The translations under genes and the position numbers were made by a program. From positions 7,688,001-7,752,000 of the forward strand of contig OZ234498.1 in the NCBI GenBank assembly GCA_965153455.1: a stretch of DNA of 64,000 bases, written 5' to 3'. Positions 1 through 10,099 of this stretch are shown here, in pieces (the first letter of the stretch is position 1; the number at the start of each line of letters is the position of its first letter). Under the pieces are notes generated by a model. The model made no database searches, was not told where the DNA came from, and saw nothing but the letters and a program-made list of their open reading frames with translations. The stretch comes from Sphagnum compactum (lineage: Eukaryota > Bryophyta > Sphagnopsida > Sphagnales).

Positions 1-3000
1 TTTTTGAAGGCAAAAGGGTTCACAAGATCTTGCAAAATTAATATTTTAAGTCTAGACAACGAAATAAGTGATGTCCACATACAAGTCATTTGTTGAAAAA
101 ATGGTTGAAGACAATTTGTATATCTTGACTCTCAAAGTTAATTTTGAACTTTTTATTATGTAAACTTAGAGCTCTTTTTTTTTTTTTTTTTTGCTGCCCA
201 TGTTGGAAACAATCTATGCATTGATCAACTTTGCACAAAAAAAAGATGTGTGGGTTTACAAAATTATGTTGCAACTATCAAGATCAAATATACTCTCTAT
301 TCAAATTTAGGAATGAAATTTGTATTTGATATTTTCAAAGAATTCTAAATTCAATTGCTTGTAGTCACAACAAAGTGCATTTGAAATTAATGGAAGATGA
401 CTTCATTGGACCTCAACACCTTAGGTGTCAAATATTTGTGAATTGATTCCTTACCTTCCATTTTTTGGGCTACTACGTGTTTAAACACCCATGGCAAGAA
501 GATCCACATGACATGAGAGATCTTCACTAGTATTGTGGAGGATGCAAACACATCTTGGTTAAGTTTCCAATTTCCAACCATCCTTTGTTGACATTTTTTA
601 ATGTTTCATTTGAATTTTGTATACTAGAACTGAGGTTTTTGATGTAGTGTCCATTTGCTATTTTTTGAACTCCCAACATATGTTGTAAATAATACTTTCC
701 AACAAATTGTAGGACATAATATCTAGGTGAAAATAACAAATTAGTCCTATTGGGTAAACAACCTTGACAAAACATAGGTTGTAGTAGGGAAGCTACTAAT
801 GTAAATCCTATATGAACTTCATCAAATCTTAAATTATTTCAAACTATTGTCCAAAAGATTGTGAATGCCAAAAGATTTAATAGTTGTAAGACTATTATAA
901 CTAGAAACTAAGCAAGAAAACTACTAGATCTAAGTATCAAGGTGACTCGTTCCATAGTAATTAGACAACCTAGGGAGGACCTACTCGATCAAACATCATT
1001 CAAATTTTTGACTTACTATGACCAAGGTATGTTAAGGCAATTGACTTTGGTAATGAAAAACTATTGGGGCCAAAATTAGGAAATAATGATTATTAGGTTA
1101 ACAATCTTGGGAAAAACATATTTGTAATAATTAGGTGATTTAAGTATGATTCTAATGCAAACCATTAATTTTTTAATATTATGGTTGAGTTATGATATTT
1201 TTGATAATCAACTATTATAATTCTTACAAATTATTTAACAATTATTTTTAAACGTTTAAAAATATATATTGGGTTTTTTATTGCAGAATAAGGCGGTTCA
1301 ACCACTTAGTTAATATTATGAAAAATCACATTTTAATAATGGGTAGAGGGTTCCACACATAAACATATCCACTCCTTGTATTAAACAAATGAAGCAAAAA
1401 ACACATAGTAGTCCAAGGTGTTAATTGAGTCACATGCAATGCTTGAATAGTCCTACTTGAACTTCCATTATAGTGTATTTATTTGACTCCAACACATTCA
1501 CAAACACTCATTTTCTTTCCAGATTTTCACTCTTTTCCAAATGAAAATTCTTTCATCTTTTCACAATAAAAAACAACCTTTTAATTAGTTTGAGGTAACC
1601 ATACCTACCTCATACAAAAGTGGTAATCACATTCATCACAACCACCATTTTTTTTTCCCAAATCAACCAAGATCTTACTTTAGTGGTTAAACTCTAACCA
1701 TGTAACTCCACCTAACTCATTTTTTAATAACATTGACTAAAATATTGGAAATAACTCAACCACCTCTTAAAAATTGTGAAAGTAATGGTTTTTTTGGCCA
1801 TTCCTACCTATTATTGGGCATGTGAAATTATTGAACTATCAAATTAAAAAGTGAAAAATCAAAAAATGATCCAATAAATTTCCTTTTAACATCATGTTTT
1901 CAACCATCCAACCTTCACAACTTTGTTCTCCTTAAGCACCTTTATCAAAGATTAATTTTAGAGTGGGTAAACAAATATTTAAACCTCATGCATGTCGTTG
2001 CCCCACTTTTTTCAAATTCCCCTACTTTCAAAATCATTTTGGCCTTTAAAACCTTTCACTTTAAATCAAATGGTTTTGTTTCTTATTTTGGAACATTATT
2101 AAATTTAATCAAAATATGAAACTTTCTTTTAATTCATCCATATTGGCATTCAACCAATTGCCCACCTATTAGCTAATGATTTTTATAATATGGTTTTTGA
2201 ATAGTTGCATGATTGTTTTCATCCAAAATGTTGTTATTGAGTTTTTAAATGATTATAACTTTGTTTTCACATTGCCATGAAGGCATATTCATTATTTCAT
2301 TTTACATGTCTTTGAAGCAACCATTTTGTTGGCCATGACCAATAATTTTAGTAGATTTTGTTCAATTGTTATGGGGGAAACATTATATCGCTTTGTTAAT
2401 CACACCTTTTACCTTAAAATGTGTAATTCTTTCTTAACACATTGTTGTTCCCATTAATTTGGTGTTGTCATTAATGGAAAATGTGATATGATGTTTGATG
2501 GCATTTGATGTATTTCTTATCTTCATTTCCAAATGGGTAGTCTTGCAAATTAATGTGTTAAATGCATTCAATTCAATGTTATGAGGTGTGATGTTTTAAC
2601 ACCTATGTGTTGTTAGAGGTGAAATTGTTCAACTCATCCTTTTCGTTCATACATTTTATGCATCAAAATCTCTTTTACATTTTAAGGACTTAACTTGTTG
2701 TCAAACTTTTCTCTTCATCAATTTAAGGTGCATTGATTTCATTTTGTTGTTGCCACCACCTTCACATTATTCATGTAGAATTAGGCAATGGTTGCTTCAT
2801 CTTTGGCCTTTTGTTTTTCATTTGACCAAGATATTCATTGGGGTTTTTAGTTCACATTGATTTTCACACCTTCCTTTTCTAGTAAGTGACTTCTCAATTC
2901 CTACTTCACATGACTACCACACGTATTCTTTCAAACAATTCTTTTGAAAACATATCAAATGATTATATGATTTTATTTTTAAATGTTTACACCATCACAT

Positions 3001-3129
3001 TTTTTCAAACATTCTTTCCGATGGGACATCTCGTATTAATCAAACTTGCATCATTTCATGTTGAAGTTTGATAGCTCAACTTATCGTACTAATGTTCCTC
3101 TTGTTGTTAACAATAATTTTTCCACCATT
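1..3129. other. AT-rich intergenic sequence, no gene seen
   Basis: Open frames here are short and resemble no protein I recognise. The sequence is AT-rich with poly-A/T runs (for example a T run around 176-192). I see no splice-compatible exon series, tRNA or clear transposon end. Confidence 0.6.
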
Positions 3130-3722
3130 TTACAAATCTGATTTCAACTTATGCATCTTTCAATAACTTGATTCCCTTGTGTATTCAAATGATCAACCCA
3201 TTGTGTTTCCACCTATCACAATAATGGAGGTGTAAAGACACATGATGACATTCATGATGTCTTTGCATCCTTTGCAAAAAAAGTTGGTTTTTGTGTAATC
3301 TGAGAACAAGAGGTAAATTCTTCCCTTTTCCACACTTTTACATCTTGACGGTATGTTGACATTTTCCTCTACAAAAATGGAGTTCACACCTTTGGAAACA
3401 ACATCATTGTTCATCCTACTTTTACAAATCTGACTCAGACTTATGCATCTTTCAATAACTTGATTCCCTTGTGTATTCAAATGATCAATCCATTGTGTAT
3501 CCACCTATCACAATAATGAAAATGTAAAGATAGATGATGACAATCATCATGTCTTTGCATCCATTGCAAAAAAAAATAGGTTTTGTGTAATCTAAGAACA
3601 AGAGGTAAATTCTTCCCTTTTCCACACTTTTACATTTAGACAACATGTTGCCTTTTCTTCTACAAAGATGGGGGTTTACATCTTTTGTAAACAACATCGT
3701 TGTTAATACCACTTGTGCAAAT
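3130..3722. repeat. Tandem duplication, two copies of about 292 bp
   Basis: The segment beginning ACAAATCTG at 3132 recurs at 3424. It carries the same internal landmarks, such as CTTATGCATCTTTCAATAAC and AACAAGAGGTAAATTC. A short third start is visible near 3715. The copies differ by scattered substitutions and small indels, so the duplication is not recent. The minus-strand open frames in both copies are related only because the DNA is duplicated; they resemble no known protein. Confidence 0.85.
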
Positions 3723-3943
3723 CTTTTGTCCTAAGCAATTTACACACATGATTTCAAGCTTCATAACTTCAAAGGCACCCCATATGAAAAAACAAAAATA
3801 TCAATATTGACATTCAAGTTCTTCCATTGACAATAGAAAATTTCAATCGTTTCCACAAACAAGTTGATAATATCATACATGTTTGTCCCAACAATGAGAA
3901 GGGTAGGAAATCTTTGGAAGATCCCTTTCTCAATCCTAACCAG

Positions 3944-4297
3944 TGTTGGGTGAATATTTGATTTGGCAAGTTACTCATTGCTTTTGATTCCAATAAGTAA
4001 AAACCAAACCAAAATCTAGTTCCAAGTTCTATTAATGGGTGGAACCAAAATTGGAGCTGAGATTTTTGGGAAAGAAAAAGATGAAAACTGAAAGCTAAAT
4101 AGGGGTTAATCGAAGGTTACATGCTGATTCCAATCTGGGTTACCTAAAACTAGACTAGAATAGGTCTAATTTCAAAACCAAAATTGGAATCAAAAACTCA
4201 ATTTCATTTGATGTGCAAAATGAGAATCAAACCATTTTAATATATTTTTAAGAACCAAAACAGAAGCTTCTTCATAAAAGTAAAGAACTGCCCAACA
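3944..4297. mobile_element. Candidate short element with TGTTGGG...CCCAACA ends
   Basis: The segment opens with TGTTGGG (3944-3950) and closes with its reverse complement CCCAACA (4291-4297). The interior is rich in phrases such as AACCAAAATTGGAA. The same terminal motif recurs at several other places in the window. Family, target-site duplication and true length cannot be settled from this copy. Confidence 0.35.
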
Positions 4298-6428
4298 TTA
4301 ATCCTACCACTTTCCTCTTGAATAACAAGTTTCAATTGCATTCCCAAAGATGCAGGCTTGTACAAGCTTCTAAAGTCATACAATAGTAGTGAGGTTAGCT
4401 ACCTCTCAACATCCACCACTTGTCAACCCTCACCCATAACTACTTCCAAATGTTTATATATGTTGTAAATAGCTCAAGGATGATCTCTAGTTTAGCTCTA
4501 GATCATTGACCTTTCAAAAGTCTACAGGTGAAGCTGGACTCTTTCATCTCAAGATGGTAACAATGTGAGTGATGTAAGCAGCCAGCCAGACTCTCAACCA
4601 CACAAGAGTTGTATAGCACGTACCCACATGATAGATAAGTATTTGTTGTACTGCAACCCAGTGCAGAAATAGCATCTGAATCCCATCTTCCATGTTGCCT
4701 AAAAGTCATTCAACAATGTAAGATTGCATAACTCCAGGTAAATTGAAGATGACAAATAAGATTGAATAATCTGTTGATCTGCAGAGTTGCGTGGTTCAGC
4801 ATGTGCAGGCCACAGTAAGACACAACAGCTGCTGCAAGGAAACCACTACCGCTGCTGAGCCCACTGCCACACCTAGAGGTGACACCTCCCAATCATCTGA
4901 AACAACCCGCAGATTTTCAAAGTTGAAAATGGTTTGTGTACATGATTGTTCTCAGTACAACTATAATACGTGGTGGCAATCTGCATTTCTGCATTGCTAA
5001 TATCTGGCCCCATGCTGAAGGAGATGGTGGGTAGCAAGCAAAAAATACAAAAATAGAGGGTTCCCAAATCCTCTGTTTGTTGAAATAATTAACTAAGAGG
5101 TGACACTGTATCTCTGAAGAAATTGGTACTGAGGTCGCAAAAATGAAGGAGAAGTTCACACACTTCAGGTAGCTTACATTCACATCTGATTTTTCTATTG
5201 TAGCAGATTGAATCATCTTTTACAGTTTCAAACAAGGATGCCAACTTTAGCTCCATGCTCAAGATCAGAGCTTCACATTCTTGAGTGAAGGATCCAACAG
5301 TAGAGAGAGGGCAGCTGAAGTCCTGTTGTCAAATGAAACACAAAAATCCTCAAGAATTGGTAAAGGAGATGGTGGCACACCTGTTGGATACACACAGCTG
5401 CCAATGTGATGCCTGCTGGTGTAGCCACACAAGCTCTCACAGCATAAACTACTGGTTGTGGGAAGGCTGGAGCTCTGAGAGGTCTTCTTCCTTTCAAACT
5501 AAGTCCCTGCTTATGATTGCAAGCTTTTGATCTCTGCTAGTTACTTCTACCTCTAGCCAGTTTCAGATCTTAGAAAAATGTTGATGATTCCTGCATCTAT
5601 TTTAACCATGAGCTTCATTTCAATGGAACAGACAGAAATAGGAACACATTGCAAATAAGGTGATGCCAATCCCCTACTCTGGCTCTGTTCTACTGCTACC
5701 ACAATGAAGAATTCACAAGGTGCACATGATGCTTACACTACCATCATCAGATTGTCATTGCTTAGCTTTTAGTGATTGCTATTAACCTACAATTCTCTGA
5801 AAGCTCATGTAACCACTGTTACTCAAAAGGTTTCTCTTAAGAAGTGAGCCCACAATTTGACATTGGCCATGGAAGATCTCCATACCAACCAATTTCAGAA
5901 CTTTGGTCTACAAATCCAAAAACCCTTTTATCTTTTATGCTGGCATGGAAACCCTTCACAATCTACTCTCAACATAGCCAATTTAAGCCAAACACTCATA
6001 GACCAGTCTATGTACCTATTCAGATGCATTGATTTGTTGGAATCAATCTCTTTCTTCTTCAAGCATGTTGTCACCATATGAATCCCTGGATAAATCTTTC
6101 TTCTTCAAGCATGTTGTAGCTGTATGAATGCCAGAGCTCCTTTGTCCCAACCAACCCAGACAACAATGCCCATCTCCCGATGATGATGTCCAGTTGTCCT
6201 GAATTGCATAACATGTCCAACAACGTCAGTCCACAAATTTCTCCCTGAAGACAGACATCACATATTCTCAAGCATCATCACCACAACCCACACACACGAC
6301 AATTGATTCATGTCTTAAGTCAAGCTTCTTGACTTTGCATTGTACTTACCTGAAAAGAGAGAGAGAACACATAATGTGCGTTTGGTGAAGGGGTTCCATT
6401 GAATTGCCCTACTGCCTGTTGCATATGC
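4298..6428. other. Gene-like composition but no recognisable coding region
   Basis: This stretch is less AT-rich than its left neighbour and reads like transcribed or formerly genic DNA. The open frames (for example around 4791-5000 and 5273-5530, both strands) are under 85 codons. They match no family I know, and I could not chain them through splice sites. It lies downstream of LIP2, so part may be a LIP2 3' untranslated region, a noncoding transcript or an eroded gene. Confidence 0.4.
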
Positions 6429-6461
6429 AAAACCCTAAACCCCAAACCCTAAACCCTAAAC
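6429..6461. repeat. Telomere-like AAACCCT tract
   Basis: Four near-perfect AAACCCTAAA units lie in a row, one reading AAACCCCAAA. This is the plant telomere repeat as a short interstitial tract. It lies about 190 bp beyond the LIP2 stop codon, so a promoter telo-box role would need a plus-strand transcript starting nearby. Confidence 0.8.
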
Positions 6462-6547
6462 ACACACCAAACAACAGAAGCAGCTGATGCTTGAGCAGAC
6501 TTGAACTTGCTCCAGCTGCCATAGCTCCTAATGAGGAAGGAATCCAC

Positions 6548-6648
6548 AAGAAGAAGAAGAAGAAGATATAGTACTGAGAAGGAGAAAGACCTCAAGAATA
6601 CATACGCCTGCATTCTTGAGCATCATCATCATCATCATCATCATCATC
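6548..6648. repeat. Microsatellites (AAG)n and (ATC)n just 3' of LIP2
   Basis: An (AAG)n run occupies 6548-6566 and an (ATC)n run 6621-6648. The second abuts the LIP2 stop codon and would lie in the LIP2 3' untranslated region. On the plus strand the ATC run reads as a His stretch in an open frame that is antisense to LIP2 and not a gene. Confidence 0.85.
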
Positions 6649-6649
6649 T

Positions 6650-7366
6650 TCAGGATTGTGTTGGAGTCTCCACAGTGAGAGGGCAGTTGAAAGCTTCAAA
6701 GCCGAATTGTTGTACAAAGCAATCGATAAGCTGCTCTGTGACCACCGCTTGCTCTTGCAGCGGATGGGAGGAAGAGAGTTCCTTGCTGAGGGACGTGACC
6801 TCCTTATCGGCGATTCCACAAGGAATGATGTGTTGGAAGAAGCTCAAATCCGGAGCTATGTTGAACGCCAAACCGTGTGAAGTGATGCTGCCAGAGGAGA
6901 CCCTGACGCCCACAGCACCGATCTTCTTCCTGTTGTCCGATACCCAGACGCCTGTCTCCTTCACCATTCTTCCTCTGGCGGTGATGCCATAGAGATGGCA
7001 CAGTCGGATCATGGTGTCTTCCAAGCCTTCCACGTACTTGCGAACTCCGAGCTTCAAGTCTCTTAGAGACAGGATAGGATACAGGACTGCCTGGCCAGGG
7101 CCGTGGAACGTGATGTCGCCTCCTCTCTCAGTCTGGTGAATCTCGGCTCCCATGCTCCTCACAACGGCAGGCGTCGACAGAAGGTTGTGTAGCGTCCTAC
7201 GCTTGCCGACTGTGAAAGTTGGTGGATGCTGCAAACACAAGAGCGTGTCGCAAATCGTGCCTACTCGCCGCTTCTCTACTAGCTCATTCTGGAGCACAAG
7301 TGCTTCTGCGTATTTCACTACTCCCATTCTCCAAATCTCCAATCTCCTCCCACTCGATGATGCCAT
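6650..7366 (-). CDS. LIP2: Octanoyltransferase LIP2 (LipB family), mitochondrial type
   Basis: This enzyme moves octanoyl from acyl carrier protein to lipoyl domains, the first step of de novo lipoylation of pyruvate dehydrogenase, 2-oxoglutarate dehydrogenase and glycine cleavage H protein. The 238-residue product is full length for the family and encoded without introns. Visible motifs are RGGDITFHGPGQ (81-92), the catalytic Lys in RKKIGAVGVRV (about 148), ITSHGLAFN (162-169, His164) and the catalytic Cys183 in IPCGIADKEVTS. The phrasing resembles the plant mitochondrial LIP2 I recall more than the plastid LIP2p. I start at 7366 (MASSSGRRLEIW) because it is the first ATG in frame; the open frame extends upstream to 7600 only through non-ATG codons. 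No long transit peptide is visible. It is divergent from the PPR relic. Confidence 0.93.
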   Translation of the reverse strand: MASSSGRRLEIWRMGVVKYAEALVLQNELVEKRRVGTICDTLLCLQHPPTFTVGKRRTLHNLLSTPAVVRSMGAEIHQTERGGDITFHGPGQAVLYPILSLRDLKLGVRKYVEGLEDTMIRLCHLYGITARGRMVKETGVWVSDNRKKIGAVGVRVSSGSITSHGLAFNIAPDLSFFQHIIPCGIADKEVTSLSKELSSSHPLQEQAVVTEQLIDCFVQQFGFEAFNCPLTVETPTQS

Positions 7367-7720
7367 CAATCTTTTTCTCAGATTTCCAAGCTTTTTTCTT
7401 CTCGCATGCACTTGTTTTTTGTAACCAACATGTGCACTGCATGAAGAACAAGTATTTCTCTTTCTGCTCTTTTCCGGGTTTAAGCCTTTGGTAGATTGTA
7501 GTGATGGTGAAGAATCTGTGTGGCGTTGCTTTAGTAGAAATGAGGATCTCACCTGCTGGTGTTTCAAAGGGGGATTTCCAATGATTGGGAGATGTGGCAA
7601 GCTGAGGCTTTGAACCAGTGTGATGCTGAAGCTGTCTGTGGTTGTGGTACTGGTGCCATTGTCAGTGCATCAGCGGATTCTAAGTCCCTCAATTCAGTTG
7701 CTTCCTCAAAGCCTGTGGTG
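7367..7720. promoter_or_regulatory. Shared upstream region between LIP2 and the PPR relic
   Basis: The two genes point away from each other with about 350 bp between the LIP2 ATG (7366, minus) and the first in-frame ATG of the PPR reading frame (7721, plus). Both 5' untranslated regions and promoters must fit here if both were expressed. I see no unambiguous TATA box. The arrangement is a candidate bidirectional promoter, by inference from spacing alone. Confidence 0.4.
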
Positions 7721-10099
7721 ATGGCAGTGCACCATCAACTCACCCTTGAGTTGCACCGGTTAGGACGTATAGTGACTTGTGGCAACAGAGCACTGGAGAC
7801 AACTTGGGGTGGAAAGGGTGTGACTGAAAAGTACCCAGATTTCAAGCATAAGGAGACACAGGACGCACTCTGGCGTCTGGACCGATGAAACCCCCCATGG
7901 GTGGAAGCAAAACTGGCTGTCATGGCACCAGGGACTATACAATCGGATCGCTTTTCATGGAATAGAAGGCTTGCAAGATATGTTAAGGATGGGCAACATG
8001 AGAAGACAATTAAGCTTTTCCAAGATATGCAACAGAAAGGCATCACTCCTGACACATTCACCTTTGTTCCAGTGCTCAATGCATGTGCTAGTTTCCTAGC
8101 ACTTGAAGAGGGCAGGTGGCCTCATGAACAGATAATTCAAAGTGGTTATGAGGCTGATGTCTTTGTGGGGTGTAGCCTCATTGACATGTATGCCAAATGT
8201 GGGAGCATGGATGATGCTCAGAGAGTGTTCAGCAAGATGCCATCTCGTGATGTGGTCACTTGGAATGCCATGATATTGGGACATGTGAAGTCTGCACAAG
8301 GGCACAAAGCCCTAGAACTATTTCGACAAATGCAACAGGAAGGTGTGCAGCCAGACTCTGTTACTTTTGTTGGGGTGCTGAATGCATGTGCCAGCTTAGT
8401 TGCACTTGAAGAGGGCAGGTGTGCTCACAAGCAGATCATTCAAAATGGATGGGATTCAGATGTCCTTGTGGGGAATAGCTTGGTTTGTCATGTATGCAAA
8501 ATGTGGGAGCATGGATGAAGCTCAGAGAGTGTTCAGCAGCATGCCATCGCACAGTGTGGTCACTTGGAATGCCATGATATTGGGACATATGAAATGTGGG
8601 CAAGGGCAGAGGGCATTAGAACTATGTCAAGAAATGCAACAGGAATGTGTGCAGCCAGACTCTGTTACTTTTGTGGGCTTCTCAATGCATGTTCCAGTGT
8701 AGCTGCACGTGAAGAGGGCAGGTGAGCCCATGGGCAGATCATTCAAAATGGATGGGATTCAGATGTCTTTGTGGGGAGTTGCTTGGTTGACATGTATGCA
8801 AAATGTGGGAGCGTGGGTGATGCTTGGATTGTGTTCCACAAGATGCCATCATGTGATGTGGTCATTTGGACTGCCATGATATTGGTATATGTGAAATGTG
8901 GGCAAGGGCAGAAGGCACTGGAACTATATCAAACGAATGCAACAGGAAGGTGTGCAGCCAGACTCTGTTACCTTTGTGGGGGTCATGAATGCATGTGCCA
9001 GCATAGTTGCACTGGAAGAGGGCAGACATGTTCATGAGCAGATCATTCAAAATGGATGGGATTCGGATGTCTTTGTGGGGAATAGCTTGGTTGACATGTA
9101 TGCAAAATGTGGGAGCATGGAGGATGCTTGGAGAGTGTTCAACAAGATGCCATCACATGATGTGGTCTCTTGGAATGCCATACTTGGAGGATGTGCCATG
9201 CATGGGCATGCCAAGGAAGCTCTTAAACATTTTGAACAGATGTGTGAAGAAGGTGTACATCCAGATGATATCACTTTTGTTTGTCGTCTGTCAGCTTGTA
9301 GCCATGCAGGTTTGGTGGATGAAGGCATGCGCTGTTATGCTTCGATGATTGAAGTTTACATGATTTCTGCAACATTGGAGCATTACACATGCATGGTTGA
9401 CCTTCTTGCCTGTGCTGGCCATCTCCAGGAGGCAGAGAATATTATCAAGGTGATGCCCTGTAGACCACATGTGACTGTGTGGATGGCTTTGCTCAGCGCT
9501 TGCAGAATTCATGGTAGTGTGGAGATGGGAGAACGAATTGCAAAGGTTGTTCTTGAATTGGAGCCTGAAAATGCTGCAGTTTATGTGCTGCTATCAAACA
9601 TCTATGCTGCAGCTGGCAGCAGGCATCTCTGTGAGAATGTTCAACGGCAGAGAAAGGAACAAGGTCTAAAGGAACAGCCAGGTCACACCTGGATTGAAGT
9701 GAACAATGAGGTGCATACATTTGTAGTAGATGATCAAGACCACCCATGCATGATTGAGATCCATGCAGAACTGAAGAGATTGTTAGGGCTCTTGCATGAT
9801 GCAGGGTATGTGCCATGTACTAAATTTGTGCTACATGGTGTGGGGGAAGAAGAAAAACTGTTTCATTTGTGTCACCATAGCAAGAAATTGGCTGTTGCAT
9901 TTAGGCTCATCAACACAGCTCCTGGTACTCCACTCCCAGTGTACTAAAAAATCTGCGGGTTTGTGAAGATTGCCACCTTTTCACAAAATTCATTTCAAAA
10001 ATAGTTGGGAGAGCAATTGCGGTGAGGGATGCCAATCACTTTCATCACTTTGAGGATGGTGTTTGTAACACATCTAGTGGTAGTATTGCACCACCATAG
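7721..10099 (+). pseudogene. Broken PLS-class PPR protein with E, E+ and DYW remnants
   Basis: Intact relatives are organelle RNA-editing factors: PPR repeats read the RNA and the DYW domain deaminates C to U. The reading frame shows P-L-S triplets with the usual phrases (DMYAKCGSM, VFNKMPSHDVVSWNA, LSACSHAGLVDEGM), then E/E+ (HTWIEVNNEVHTFVVDD) and part of DYW. It is broken by a TGA at 7886-7888 (if the upstream ATG is used), one extra base near 8485-8489, one lost near 8675-8681, a TGA at 8723-8725, one extra near 8930-8937 and one extra near 9934-9943. The DYW HxE motif reads HSK, so the catalytic Glu is lost. CEDCH survives but the terminal Asp-Tyr-Trp is replaced by an unrelated tail. 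An ATG at 7922 could begin a shorter product ending near 8518. Confidence 0.93.
8105..9026 (+). repeat. 303-bp internal tandem repeat (PLS triplets)
   Basis: The landmark GAAGAGGGCAG occurs at 8105, 8408, 8711 and 9015, with spacings of 303, 303 and 304. 303 bp is 101 codons, one P-L-S triplet; the last spacing carries an extra base from a frameshift. Copies are alike at the nucleotide level across most of the unit, which implies recent expansion or gene conversion before or during decay. Confidence 0.85.

Noticed and set aside
6531-6992. 153-codon plus-strand frame with poly-Arg and poly-His
   Set aside because: It is antisense to LIP2 and built from the AAG and ATC microsatellites.
7367-7600. 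N-terminal extension of the LIP2 frame
   Set aside because: No ATG occurs before 7366; the longer frame begins at a non-ATG codon, and plant mitochondrial LIP2 starts close to the EIW motif.
8105-9026. CRISPR or satellite array at the 303-bp repeat
   Set aside because: The unit is 101 codons of PPR coding sequence inside a plant gene.
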